Both the position numbers and the translations under genes were made by a program. From a virus, in IMG/VR virus record IMGVR_UViG_3300020179_001470, positions 1 to 64,000 of that record: a DNA stretch of 64,000 nt; one strand, written 5' to 3'. Shown in pieces: positions 8,120-17,266 of this stretch (position 1 is its first letter; every line of letters starts with the position of its first letter). The notes under the pieces are model-generated. The model saw nothing but the letters and a program-made list of their open reading frames with translations, was not told where the DNA came from and made no database searches.

Positions 8120-10528
8120 ATGAAATATATTGTTGATTTAAAAAATGTTTCTTTATCCGATATTAATCTAGTGGGTGGTAAAAACGCTTCACTGGGTGAA
8201 ATGATTCAACATCTCGGAATTTTAGGGATAAAAGTTCCTAATGGATTCGCAATAACTGTTAATGGTTATCGTGATTTTATCACTTACAACAAATTAGATA
8301 AATCAATAAAGAAATTAATTTCAAAATTAAATCCTGATGATATCATTGCATTACGTAAAACAGGACTTGAAGTAAGAGAATTGATTCGTAATGGAGTATT
8401 TCCTGAAGATTTGAAAAATGAAATCCAAACAAAATATCGGGAACTATCAGAAACTTATGGACAAACAACAACTGATGTTGCTGTCAGGTCTTCGGCAACG
8501 GCTGAAGATTTACCTGACGCTAGTTTTGCTGGACAGCAAGAAACTTTCTTAAATGTAAGAGGAACGGAATCTATTTTAGAATCTGTAAGAAACTGTTTCG
8601 CTTCATTATTCACTGATAGAGCAATATCATATAGAACATCCTTTGGTTTTAATCACTTTGATGTGGGTTTATCTGTTTGTGTTCAAAAAATGGTTCGTTC
8701 CGATTTATCTTCTTCGGGTGTTGCTTTTTCTTTAGATACCGAAAGTGGATTTAAGGATGTGGTGATGATAAATGGAAGTTATGGTTTAGGTGAAATGATA
8801 GTACAGGGGGCGGTATCACCTGATGAATTTATTGTATTCAAACCACTATTAGAAAAGGGATTTTCACCAATCATAGAAAAAAAATTGGGGAATAAAAATA
8901 AAAAGATGGTCTATGGGGATGGACAAGGTAAATTAACCAAAATTATCAATATAGACGAAGAGCATCAAAGTAATTTTTGTATCAACGATAATCAGGTCTT
9001 ACAAATATCAAAATGGGTTACATCGATTGAAAAATACTATTCAAATCTAAAAGGTTATTGGTGTCCTATGGATGTTGAATGGGCAATAGATGGTTTATCG
9101 AATGAATTGTATATTGTTCAGGCAAGACCAGAAACAATCCATTCAAGAAGAAAAAATGATACATTAATTGAGTATAAAATTAATAGTGAAAATTTAATTC
9201 CTATTCTCAAAGGAAGTGCAATTGGAGATGGAGTTTCTTGTGGTCAAGTTGTTATCATGCACTCTTTGGATGGTAGAGATGGAACGATTGATGTATCAGA
9301 ATTTGTAGAGGGTAGTGTTTTAGTAACCGATATGACCGACCCTGATTGGGAGCCTATTATGAAAAAAGCATCGGCAATCGTTACAAATAAAGGTGGTAGA
9401 ACTTGTCACGCAGCTATAGTTGCTCGAGAAATGGGACTTCCAGCTATTGTTGGAAGTATCAATGCGACAAAATTATTAAAAAATAATCAAAATGTTACGA
9501 TTTCTTGTTGTGAGGGAGATATTGGATTTGTTTATGATGGGTTTATTGATTATGAAAAAAATGAAACCAATCTAAAAGATTTACCACAAATCTCAACTCC
9601 GATAATGTTGAATGTTGGTTCTCCTGAATCGGCATTTAAATTTTCTAATTTACCTAATTCGGGTGTTGGGTTGGCTCGTGAGGAATTTATCATCAATAAT
9701 TACATTAAAGTTCATCCTATGGCTCTTTTAAAACATAAAGAACTTGATGATAATAAACTAACAGATGAAATCAATTCAATCACCAAAGGGTATGAGAATG
9801 AAGAAACCTTTTTTGTAAAAAAATTAAGTTATGGTATAGCAAGAATAGCGGCGGCATTTTACCCACAAAAAGTAATTGTGAGACTTTCTGATTTTAAAAC
9901 AAATGAATATAAAAATTTATTAGGTGGAATTTATTTTGAACCTGATGAGGAAAATCCAATGATTGGGTGGAGGGGTGCTTCAAGATACTACTCTGATAAA
10001 TACAAAGAAGCCTTTGGGATGGAAATCAAAGCAATCAAAAGAGTTAGGGAAAAAATGGGATTAGATAATGTTGTAATTATGATACCATTTTGTAGAACAG
10101 TTGAAGAGTTACTGAATGTTTATAGGGTAATGGAATCTTATGGATTAAAAAGAGGAGAAAGAGGTTTAGAAATATATTTGATGGCCGAATTACCATCAAA
10201 CATTTTTATGGCTGAAGAATTTTCAAAACATATTGATGGTTTTTCAATCGGGTCTAACGATTTAACACAACTGATTTTAGGTTTAGATAGAGATTCTGCT
10301 TTAGTATCTTCAATCTATGATGAAAGAAACATAGCAGTAAAAAGGGCAATATCTCACCTTATTAAAATTAGTAAAAAAACAAATACGAAGGTTGGTATTT
10401 GTGGGCAGGGCCCTTCTGATTTTCCTGATTTCGCGGAGTTTCTTGTAAAAGAGGGAATAGATACAATTTCAGTAACTCCCGATTCATTGTTAAAGACATT
10501 AAAAACACTTAGTAAATTAAAAAATTAA
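8120..10528 (+). CDS. ppsA: Phosphoenolpyruvate synthase
   Basis: Makes PEP from pyruvate, ATP and water (gluconeogenic direction). At 802 aa it is full length (bacterial enzymes about 790-800). The order is an N-terminal ATP-grasp domain (GGKNASLGEM, AVRSSATAEDLPDASFAGQQ), the central phosphohistidine domain (GGRTCHAAIVARE) and the C-terminal TIM barrel (GSNDLTQLILGLDRDS, and GICGQGPSD with the catalytic Cys). All key residues are present. Such a large central-carbon enzyme is unusual in a phage; it could redirect carbon toward cell-surface or nucleotide synthesis. Methylglyoxal synthase at 30.6 kb acts on the same lower-glycolysis pool. Confidence 0.95.
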   Translation: MKYIVDLKNVSLSDINLVGGKNASLGEMIQHLGILGIKVPNGFAITVNGYRDFITYNKLDKSIKKLISKLNPDDIIALRKTGLEVRELIRNGVFPEDLKNEIQTKYRELSETYGQTTTDVAVRSSATAEDLPDASFAGQQETFLNVRGTESILESVRNCFASLFTDRAISYRTSFGFNHFDVGLSVCVQKMVRSDLSSSGVAFSLDTESGFKDVVMINGSYGLGEMIVQGAVSPDEFIVFKPLLEKGFSPIIEKKLGNKNKKMVYGDGQGKLTKIINIDEEHQSNFCINDNQVLQISKWVTSIEKYYSNLKGYWCPMDVEWAIDGLSNELYIVQARPETIHSRRKNDTLIEYKINSENLIPILKGSAIGDGVSCGQVVIMHSLDGRDGTIDVSEFVEGSVLVTDMTDPDWEPIMKKASAIVTNKGGRTCHAAIVAREMGLPAIVGSINATKLLKNNQNVTISCCEGDIGFVYDGFIDYEKNETNLKDLPQISTPIMLNVGSPESAFKFSNLPNSGVGLAREEFIINNYIKVHPMALLKHKELDDNKLTDEINSITKGYENEETFFVKKLSYGIARIAAAFYPQKVIVRLSDFKTNEYKNLLGGIYFEPDEENPMIGWRGASRYYSDKYKEAFGMEIKAIKRVREKMGLDNVVIMIPFCRTVEELLNVYRVMESYGLKRGERGLEIYLMAELPSNIFMAEEFSKHIDGFSIGSNDLTQLILGLDRDSALVSSIYDERNIAVKRAISHLIKISKKTNTKVGICGQGPSDFPDFAEFLVKEGIDTISVTPDSLLKTLKTLSKLKN

Positions 10529-10572
10529 AGCACTATAATAGAGGATGGATTGAGCGATGACAAATAGTAAAA

Positions 10573-10872
10573 ATGATTAAAGAAATTAAAAAATGGGTAT
10601 TGTTTAATATCTTGAAAGGTAAAACACATCTTTTAAGGTTAAAACATTTTTTAAGAACAGGAAGAGACATTAAAACGTTACCACCACCGCAAAAAGATTA
10701 TGTCAGAGCTTATTTTTTTGAAATAGAAAATGGAGATTATGTTTTGAAACATCACGAAATCCCATCATATTTAGGGGAAAAGTTTTATGAGGATTTCAAT
10801 AATAAAAATGGTAAGTTGATGAGTTTAACAAGGGAAGAAGTGGTTAGATGGGTTATTGAAAATCAAAAATAA
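10573..10872 (+). CDS. Hypothetical protein, 99 aa
   Basis: Basic N-terminus (MIKEIKKWVLFNILKGKTHL) and an acidic C-terminal half. No family recognised. It follows ppsA by 44 nt in the same direction. Confidence 0.6.
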   Translation: MIKEIKKWVLFNILKGKTHLLRLKHFLRTGRDIKTLPPPQKDYVRAYFFEIENGDYVLKHHEIPSYLGEKFYEDFNNKNGKLMSLTREEVVRWVIENQK

Positions 10873-10977
10873 TTATTACTTATAAAAACATTATCTTAAA
10901 TTAAATTTGAATATAAAAAAAATATTATTTATATTGGAGTATAGACAATATTAAGAATAATTAAAAAAATATAAGTT

Positions 10978-11151
10978 ATGGAAAATTTACAAATCAAAAT
11001 TACAATCACCGATGGTAAAAAGGAAGCAAAAGCAACAATTAGTGTAAACGAATACCAATCAATAAAAGAAATGCATGGTATAAGTATGCTGGATGAGCAG
11101 GTGGGTATTTTATTAGAAGAGATTGAAAAATCAACCACACCCAACAATTAA
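10978..11151 (+). CDS. Hypothetical protein, 57 aa
   Basis: Starts MENLQIKITITDGKKEAK and ends IEKSTTPNN. It has a promoter-like sequence upstream: TTTG near 10906, a 20-nt spacer and TATATTGG. The 3' end overlaps, in another frame, a remnant of the thyA tail (11129-11170). No family recognised. Confidence 0.6.
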   Translation: MENLQIKITITDGKKEAKATISVNEYQSIKEMHGISMLDEQVGILLEEIEKSTTPNN

Positions 11152-11170
11152 AGCACCATTGAGTAATTAA
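11129..11170 (+). pseudogene. Remnant of the thyA 3' end, copy 3
   Basis: In the +1 frame relative to the 57-aa gene it encodes NQPHPTIKAPLSN and a stop, nearly identical to the ThyA tail SHPPIKAPLSN. A stop codon lies just upstream in that frame, so it cannot be a separate gene. Confidence 0.65.
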
Positions 11171-11174
11171 TAAT

Positions 11175-11372
11175 ATGGGTTTTTTAAAATATACATTATT
11201 GTGGATTAGTCAAAATTTATCTATACCATTTTGGATGGTCGGTCATATCCATCTAACAATGAACGTATATGAAGACTTATATGAGATATTGGCATCTTTA
11301 GGTATGAATATAATTGTAGGTATTGGATTTTGGATTAGTTGGTTGGATTACAAAAAAGAAATTAGTAAATAA
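11175..11372 (+). CDS. Small two-helix membrane protein
   Basis: 65 aa with two hydrophobic segments (residues about 4-22 and 38-56). Function unknown. Starts five bases after the third thyA-tail copy. Confidence 0.55.
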   Translation: MGFLKYTLLWISQNLSIPFWMVGHIHLTMNVYEDLYEILASLGMNIIVGIGFWISWLDYKKEISK

Positions 11373-11382
11373 AATATAAGTT

Positions 11383-11689
11383 ATGAAAAGATTACATGTA
11401 AAATTTATTAAATGGTTATCTAACAAATTTGGATATAAAATTGTGATGTTAAAAGCATCAAACGGAACAACTACAATTGAAGGTGACAAAGAATTACTTC
11501 GCTATGTTAATATATCAGGTTACTTTTTTAAAAAAGAACCTTTATCAAGAGTACAACCAAGTAAAACGCCTACATCAGCTAAGGAAAATTTTTTTAGCTG
11601 AACCTAAACCTGATGTGAGTAATATAACACCAATCACAAAATTGACACCAGAACAATTAAGAGAATTGGTAATCACCCCCAACAATTGA
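11383..11689 (+). pseudogene. Hypothetical protein split by a frameshift at a T run
   Basis: Frame 1 runs from MKRLHVKFIKWLSNKFG to SAKENFFS, stopping at 11601. Skipping one base after the run of seven T at about 11589-11595 continues into AEPKPDVSNITPITKLTPEQ and ends ITPNN at 11689. The two halves read naturally as one 102-aa protein, so this is a one-base indel in the phage, an assembly error at a homopolymer, or a +1 frameshift. The ending TPNN matches the ending of the 57-aa gene at 10978. Confidence 0.5.
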
Positions 11690-11708
11690 ATCACCGCTTT
11701 CAAATTAG
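11673..11708 (+). pseudogene. Remnant of the thyA 3' end, copy 4
   Basis: Encodes SPPTIESPLSN and a stop, again in the +1 frame relative to the gene it overlaps. Compare with ThyA SHPPIKAPLSN. The Leu-Ser codons here are CTT TCA, different from those of the other three copies. Confidence 0.6.
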
Positions 11709-11743
11709 TAAATATTTATAAAAAAAACAAATAAATTAAAAAA

Positions 11744-13120
11744 ATGAAAATTACAAAAACACTATTATTGATTTTAGGATTATTCGCAATCGTCTACTCT
11801 TGTTCTGATACAAGTAAAACAGTTAAACCAGTAAATTTCCCAACTGATTTAGATATCTCAGGTTTTAATTTCCCTGAGGACTCTACAAAAATTTATGAGT
11901 GGTTGGATGAACAAGATACTACGAGTATTGTAAATCATGCATGGGGTATTTGGGCTGGACTTACAGAACCAACCAAGCAAAAATACGATGGTCAAACATT
12001 GTTGGTTTTCGAAACTTGGATGGGTGTACAAGAGTTATCGGCCATGTCCGCACAAGGACAAGTTTCAAGTTCTATGGAAAAATCAAATAGAACTCAGTTA
12101 AACGTTCCAAGACAATTTATTCATGGTAGGTTATTTTCTGGTCAAAAAATTGACACCAACTTCACAGTATTAGAAACGGTATCATATGACCCGTCAGCGG
12201 CACATTTCGCAACATCTAACAAATTATTTAATCAATCTGAGTTGAATAAATATTTGGTCAAGAATGGTATTGGTGCGGTTCCTGAATTTCCTAACACATC
12301 AATAACTACAAAACCAACTTATTATGCTGGTGTACCAAGTAAAAACGGTTTAATTAGAGTGCCTGTATGGGTATCACCTAATCCCGCTAAAGCATATCAA
12401 TATAAAGAATGGCAAGAATGGGTATACGCTGATATTAACAATAAACAAGAACCCAATAAAAAATTGGTGCCTATTACAACACCGAACCCAACTAATGAAC
12501 AAATCAAAGCCGCTACATGTAACGTGGATGATTTTATCAACTATAAAATTGATAGAATTAGTGCGGATTATCTCAACAACCACCAAGATGTTGGAACAAC
12601 ACCAAGTAGACAATTTATTGATGGTGATTATATCTTATTAGTTGCAATGCACGTAACCACAAAAGAATTTAAAAATTGGACGTGGCAAACATATTTTTGG
12701 TGTCCCGACCCTTCAAACCCACCTTCACCAAGTTCAAAATTTGAAGCGGGTTTAAGACCAAAAGAACTAAAAGGAGCTGCCGCCCATTACGCTGTTAGTA
12801 CCGCATATGCAATGGTTTGGCCCAACCAACCCGTAACGGGTGGTTCCGATTTTAACGCGAGACCAATATTATCTTTTAACCCATATTTAGAGGGTGGATT
12901 TGGTCCAAAAGTTTTCAGTTTACCGAACAAGTTTAGACCCGATTTTGTGTATGGAATGCAGACAAACTGTATGTCCTGTCATGCCTTGTCTACCATGTCA
13001 GGTAAAAACGGGTACACCACAAATCAGTATATTGATATGATGGATACTTCGTTGTTTAAGAATGATGTTAAGTTAGATTTTGCTTGGTCAATTCAAGGTA
13101 ATTTGAATTCTGACAAGTAA
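11744..13120 (+). CDS. Lipoprotein with haem-c motif (CMSCH)
   Basis: A 458-aa exported lipoprotein: signal peptide MKITKTLLLILGLFAIVYSC with a lipobox-like VYSC and the lipidated Cys at 20. Near the C-terminus is NCMSCHAL (residues 408-415), a canonical CxxCH haem-c attachment site. The segment DYILLVAMHVTTKEFKNWTW and the WPNQP and FNPYLEGGFG segments resemble a family of large bacterial monohaem cytochrome-like proteins. Maturation would need the host cytochrome-c machinery. Electron-transfer partner unknown. A cytochrome-like lipoprotein is very unusual in a phage. Confidence 0.7.
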   Translation: MKITKTLLLILGLFAIVYSCSDTSKTVKPVNFPTDLDISGFNFPEDSTKIYEWLDEQDTTSIVNHAWGIWAGLTEPTKQKYDGQTLLVFETWMGVQELSAMSAQGQVSSSMEKSNRTQLNVPRQFIHGRLFSGQKIDTNFTVLETVSYDPSAAHFATSNKLFNQSELNKYLVKNGIGAVPEFPNTSITTKPTYYAGVPSKNGLIRVPVWVSPNPAKAYQYKEWQEWVYADINNKQEPNKKLVPITTPNPTNEQIKAATCNVDDFINYKIDRISADYLNNHQDVGTTPSRQFIDGDYILLVAMHVTTKEFKNWTWQTYFWCPDPSNPPSPSSKFEAGLRPKELKGAAAHYAVSTAYAMVWPNQPVTGGSDFNARPILSFNPYLEGGFGPKVFSLPNKFRPDFVYGMQTNCMSCHALSTMSGKNGYTTNQYIDMMDTSLFKNDVKLDFAWSIQGNLNSDK

Positions 13121-13139
13121 TAATTAAAATAAACAATAA

Positions 13140-13454
13140 GTGAAGCTCCGCAAAATTGTAAAAGAATATAAAAATGCTACGACTTTTGAAATTTGGGAAG
13201 GAATTAGAGATAACTTTACTTTCGGTTTCATTGGAGCGACACTTATTGTTTTTATTGCAACAAGAACCGATTTTGCTGTTCTTGTCGGTTACATTGTATA
13301 CTATTATTACATGGGTCGGATTGTAAATCGACCAAAATATGTCACAGATTTGGGTAAATTAATAGTATTCCCAATCCCGTCGGCATTAGGAGCGTTTATA
13401 GGGTATAAATTGTCTTATACTTTAATTAGTTTGTTGGAAAAGGTTTTTATTTAG
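13140..13454 (+). CDS. Membrane protein, GTG start
   Basis: 104 aa with about three hydrophobic segments (GFIGATLIVFIATR, FAVLVGYIVYYYYM, SALGAFIGYKLSYTLISLL). The best start is GTG at 13140, as no ATG precedes the conserved-looking N-terminus. Function unknown. Overlaps the convergent 50-aa gene by 8 nt. Confidence 0.55.
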   Translation: MKLRKIVKEYKNATTFEIWEGIRDNFTFGFIGATLIVFIATRTDFAVLVGYIVYYYYMGRIVNRPKYVTDLGKLIVFPIPSALGAFIGYKLSYTLISLLEKVFI

Positions 13455-13599
13455 TTCTTCTACCTTGTCCTCGGTAGTTTTTTTCTTTTTTGTCGTGTTT
13501 ATTGAAAGATTTCTTAGATTTACCTAATTTTCTTTTACCAAAAGTCACCTTTATCGATGCGTTTGATGATTTACTCTTTGAACTTTTTCCTGCCGCCAT
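13447..13599 (-). CDS. Small highly basic protein, 50 aa
   Basis: Starts MAAGKSSKSKSSNASIKVTF and ends NYRGQGRRTK. It is almost one third Lys/Arg, so RNA or DNA binding is likely. It lies alone on the minus strand between plus-strand genes. No family name assigned. Confidence 0.6.
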   Translation of the reverse strand: MAAGKSSKSKSSNASIKVTFGKRKLGKSKKSFNKHDKKEKNYRGQGRRTK

Positions 13600-13667
13600 T
13601 TTAATAATTTTATAAAAATAAATATGGATATCATTAAAAAAGAAGTATATTTGTAAAAAATAAAGAA

Positions 13668-15509
13668 ATGCAACTCATCAAACAAAGGTTTTCATATTTT
13701 AGGATAGAGTTACTCAGGGACAATTGTATGGTTACCCAAGAGAAACCTGAAATAAGTGTTGCACCTGAAAAAGAGATATTCGATGACCCGTTTATCAATA
13801 AACTGATTGAAAAAAATCAAATCTCGCCCGTGACGAGTATTCATACTCCGTATGAAACGGTTAAGTTAGAACCTAAACCTAAAAAAGGTCCTAAGACAAA
13901 GTATTTCTACAATGATAACGAAAAAGAATATGTCTCTTTTCCAAAATTAACTAAACAACCTTTTTATACAACAAAAGAGAGACATCTTAAAAGACATTAT
14001 GGAAATCCATTTGCATCAATACATATTGTCATATATGAAAGAACAATAGAACTTCGTGATGGTAAATTATACATAAGGTGTTATAAAAACACAAGACATC
14101 GTGATTTTAATTGGAGGTATTTTCGCAAATCTTCTAATGTGATGACCCTTACAATCGATTTACATAAAGGTGATTTTACTATTGGGGATTTAAATTTTGG
14201 TAAAAATAAATCCAAGAGATTTAGAAAAAATTCATTTACTACTTTAGAAATTTTATTGGGTTCAAATAATCTTTTTAATTTAAAAAAAGAGTTTAATAGT
14301 AATTTAAAAATTTCAAGTGAGTTCAATGAAGCGTTCAATGAACAAAAGTTCATGCAAACTATAAAAGATTTCATTCCAAATATACCTAATTCAATTCAAG
14401 ATTTATTTGATAAACACGGATTCTTAACTAGTTTTATTGAATTTTTTGTTGAAAAGAAAAAAATAAAGACCCCAAATGATTTTATTACACTGATAAAACT
14501 ATATTACCCAACTGAAAAATTCCTCAAAAAAAATCAGAGAAAATTAACACAATCCATTTTGGATAGTTACGGTATAAATTCCAAATTCACATTAAAACTT
14601 TTTCATGATAAACCTAAATTGAATTTACAGGAATTTTCATGTTTTTGTGATTTACTTGGAAAAGATTACCCAAAATACCTTGGTTCCTTAAAACCAGAAT
14701 GTTTTGATTTTTTTATAAACAACGAAGGTTCATCTCAGATGGCCACACCTCTTGAATTAAGGGGTGCGGGAAATCACCACCGACATCTTTTTATTGATAA
14801 TATTGATAGAGAAAATATTATTAAGATTCTTAACTCTTTGATTGGTTCATCATCCGAAGTTGTTTACAGACCTCCAATTAGAGGTCTGTATACACTCATA
14901 AAAGACCATTTTGATATGATTGAAAAAGTTAGGGAATTTGACCCTAATTTAAAAATGAGGGCAACTAACTACAATGACTTTCACACAGAACATATAGAAC
15001 TCAGTAAAACATGTTCCGTAATTAGAAAAGGTTGGTCGATTGAATATCAATATGATAATCGAATGGTCAGACTTGTTGAGGAGAGTATAAATACAAATTT
15101 TGAAAACAATAATTACGAATTCAAACCGGTAATTTTAAAAAGGCAAGAGGAATATTCGGAAGAAGGTACATTTATGCACCACTGTGTTGCTAGTTACGCG
15201 AATAAAGAATCGTCAATGATAATTTCATTAAGAATTAATGGTGGGGCCGATAGAGTAACGTGTGAGTTTAATAAAAAAACAGGTGAAAGTATACAAGAAA
15301 GACATTTTTGTAATAAGTTACCACCTGAGTATTTTGGTGAGTCATTAGAAATATTGAAAAAAAGGGTTAGAAAATTTGCTAGTCAGAGACTATTGAATCA
15401 TATTGACATGAAAAAAGTTAAAGTTAAAATAAATGGTAAAGAGGTTGCAGATAGAACGGAACCCGATTTATTTGAACAACTTTTAAATGGTGACAACTTG
15501 GAGTTGTAA
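13668..15509 (+). CDS. PcfJ-like protein, 613 aa
   Basis: The C-terminal region has the PcfJ-like pattern: EEYSEEGTFMHHCVASYANK, then SMIISLRI, TCEFNKKTGESIQERHFCNK and a final helix. PcfJ-like proteins occur on conjugative plasmids and in phages and their function is unknown. A -7 box TATATTTG at 13646-13653 sits just upstream of the ATG at 13668; ATG at 13728 is an alternative start. The next gene is a shorter paralogue. Confidence 0.65.
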   Translation: MQLIKQRFSYFRIELLRDNCMVTQEKPEISVAPEKEIFDDPFINKLIEKNQISPVTSIHTPYETVKLEPKPKKGPKTKYFYNDNEKEYVSFPKLTKQPFYTTKERHLKRHYGNPFASIHIVIYERTIELRDGKLYIRCYKNTRHRDFNWRYFRKSSNVMTLTIDLHKGDFTIGDLNFGKNKSKRFRKNSFTTLEILLGSNNLFNLKKEFNSNLKISSEFNEAFNEQKFMQTIKDFIPNIPNSIQDLFDKHGFLTSFIEFFVEKKKIKTPNDFITLIKLYYPTEKFLKKNQRKLTQSILDSYGINSKFTLKLFHDKPKLNLQEFSCFCDLLGKDYPKYLGSLKPECFDFFINNEGSSQMATPLELRGAGNHHRHLFIDNIDRENIIKILNSLIGSSSEVVYRPPIRGLYTLIKDHFDMIEKVREFDPNLKMRATNYNDFHTEHIELSKTCSVIRKGWSIEYQYDNRMVRLVEESINTNFENNNYEFKPVILKRQEEYSEEGTFMHHCVASYANKESSMIISLRINGGADRVTCEFNKKTGESIQERHFCNKLPPEYFGESLEILKKRVRKFASQRLLNHIDMKKVKVKINGKEVADRTEPDLFEQLLNGDNLEL

Positions 15510-15536
15510 TTTTAATACTACAAAATTAAAATTCAT

Positions 15537-15557
15537 CCACGTATATTTTATACGTGG
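15537..15557 (+). promoter_or_regulatory. Perfect hairpin overlapping a GTG start
   Basis: CCACGTATA-TTT-TATACGTGG is a 9-bp perfect inverted repeat with a 3-nt loop. The GTG start of the next gene (15554) lies in its right arm and no T run follows. It may therefore gate translation rather than terminate transcription. Inference from sequence only. Confidence 0.55.
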
Positions 15558-16948
15558 ACTTATTAATTAGACACTACCAAACAAAAAAATCAAAGGTTGA
15601 CAATTCAACCTCGATTAGTGAAATTCAGTTGTATCAATACGATGATTTAATACACTACATCGCAGATTTTACTTTTGATTATTTAAGATACGGAGTAAGA
15701 AATACCCTAACAATTCATCATGGTTTAACACTTAATTTAAAAAGTGGAGATATACATACTTACTACCAAATAACTAATCGAAGTTTGGACACCAACCAAT
15801 ATGGTAGAAATAATAACAATAAAAAGAAAAATAATTTTGAATCGCTAATTGGTTTGGTGGACAATGGTATGTATAAGGGTGAAAAAAGAAAAGGGTATTG
15901 GGGTAAAAGATATGATACGTCAATTCAAAAAATTACTGACATACTAATTTTAAAAATCAAACCCTATATAGATTTACCATCAGGTGAAAATAAAAGTTAT
16001 ACTGAAAAATATATGGTAAATCCAATATTCGATTTGTTAGTTGATTTTCATTTATCTAAGAAAAAAATAAAATACCACGATGGAATATATGTCACAATAC
16101 AGAAAGAGTATCCAAAACCAAAGTGGTTAAAATTAAATGATAATAAATTTTTACCCGCTGTGTTAGATTCTTACGGGATAAAATCAAAATATCTAATTGC
16201 CGAATTAAATAAATCCAAAAACTTTGATATCGATATTCGATGTTTAAGTTACCTGTGTAAATTATTTGGTCAAGGATATGTTGATTACTTAAGAAAATTA
16301 AACTGGACCGCAATAGTTACAACAACATATCAATTTAGGAAATATCACACCTTAAACAATAAAAATGAAAAATTATCAATGGTTAAGGTAATTAACGATT
16401 GGCAATCCAGTTCAATTTTTAGGGACAATTTTATTAAGATTATTAATAGACTTTTAATTATTCGTGAATTTTTGAAAAGTAAGGGAATTGAATTAAAGTT
16501 TAATGTAAGAGATTCTGATTCTACGGAACTGTTATTGAATAAATATGAAAATATTATAAATCATTTTAAAAAGGGATACAAAATAAGATTTACTTTTCCT
16601 GAAGAATTTCAAAAAGATGTGGAATCAGATATTTTTATCGGAGACAAGGTTTATAAAGTAAGGATACTGAAAACTGAAGAGGATTTTTTTACGGAGGGTT
16701 TTCTAATGAAAAATTGTATAGGTAAACAGTTTAGTAGGGGTGTTGTTTACATTTATATATCGATGAAAAATAACCGTACAAAGATTAATTTGGAATATAA
16801 AAAAGGAAACCTTATAATTTCATTTGGTAAAGCTAATACACCAATTGAATCACATTTCAGTGAGGCGATAAATGAACTAAACATAAAAATGATGAAATAT
16901 TCAGACATGGTTTGGGAAAAAGAAAAGTATGAATACATTTTTAAATAA
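15554..16948 (+). CDS. PcfJ-like protein, shorter paralogue
   Basis: 464 aa; its C-terminal part (TEEDFFTEGFLMKNCIGKQF, VVYIYISMKN, KINLEYKKGNLIISFGKANT) parallels the PcfJ-like region of the preceding gene, including the spaced Cys. The two also share DSYGI(N/K)SK in the middle, so they are tandem duplicates. The start is GTG, buried in a hairpin. Function unknown. Confidence 0.6.
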   Translation: MDLLIRHYQTKKSKVDNSTSISEIQLYQYDDLIHYIADFTFDYLRYGVRNTLTIHHGLTLNLKSGDIHTYYQITNRSLDTNQYGRNNNNKKKNNFESLIGLVDNGMYKGEKRKGYWGKRYDTSIQKITDILILKIKPYIDLPSGENKSYTEKYMVNPIFDLLVDFHLSKKKIKYHDGIYVTIQKEYPKPKWLKLNDNKFLPAVLDSYGIKSKYLIAELNKSKNFDIDIRCLSYLCKLFGQGYVDYLRKLNWTAIVTTTYQFRKYHTLNNKNEKLSMVKVINDWQSSSIFRDNFIKIINRLLIIREFLKSKGIELKFNVRDSDSTELLLNKYENIINHFKKGYKIRFTFPEEFQKDVESDIFIGDKVYKVRILKTEEDFFTEGFLMKNCIGKQFSRGVVYIYISMKNNRTKINLEYKKGNLIISFGKANTPIESHFSEAINELNIKMMKYSDMVWEKEKYEYIFK

Positions 16949-17010
16949 TTTTAAATTTTTTTGTAAATTCAAAATTATTTCATACATTTAGTTACTTAAT
17001 ACAATTTAAA

Positions 17011-17175
17011 ATGGAACCGAAAGAATCTAAATCAAATTCTCACTTTAATATAAGTTTGGTTAAATCCACTTTGAGAATAATCGCTTGTTATTTTTTATTT
17101 TTTACTAATTTTACCCTTGCTGCGGTTTTATTTTTTATTGCCGAAATACTTGGAATTGCTGAAGAAATATTCTAA
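17011..17175 (+). CDS. Small membrane protein, 54 aa
   Basis: Polar N-terminus followed by one long hydrophobic stretch (IIACYFLFFTNFTLAAVLFF). A promoter-like TTTG and TACATTTA pair lies upstream near 16958-16988. Function unknown. Confidence 0.6.
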   Translation: MEPKESKSNSHFNISLVKSTLRIIACYFLFFTNFTLAAVLFFIAEILGIAEEIF

Positions 17176-17266
17176 AACAAAAATACATAGCTAAAGAGTT
17201 TATTATGATTTTATTCAAATAAAACGGAATATTAAAAGTTACACAACAAAAAAAGAAAATAAAAAA

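Noticed and set aside
6078-11708. A group I intron in thyA as the cause of the tail copies
   Set aside because: ThyA is uninterrupted and its frame intact; the tail copies are downstream, diverged and separated by unrelated genes.
12374-12613. Various antisense frames inside large genes, for example within the lipoprotein, helicase and peptidoglycan hydrolase genes
   Set aside because: They mirror well-supported genes on the other strand and show no family features or start signals.
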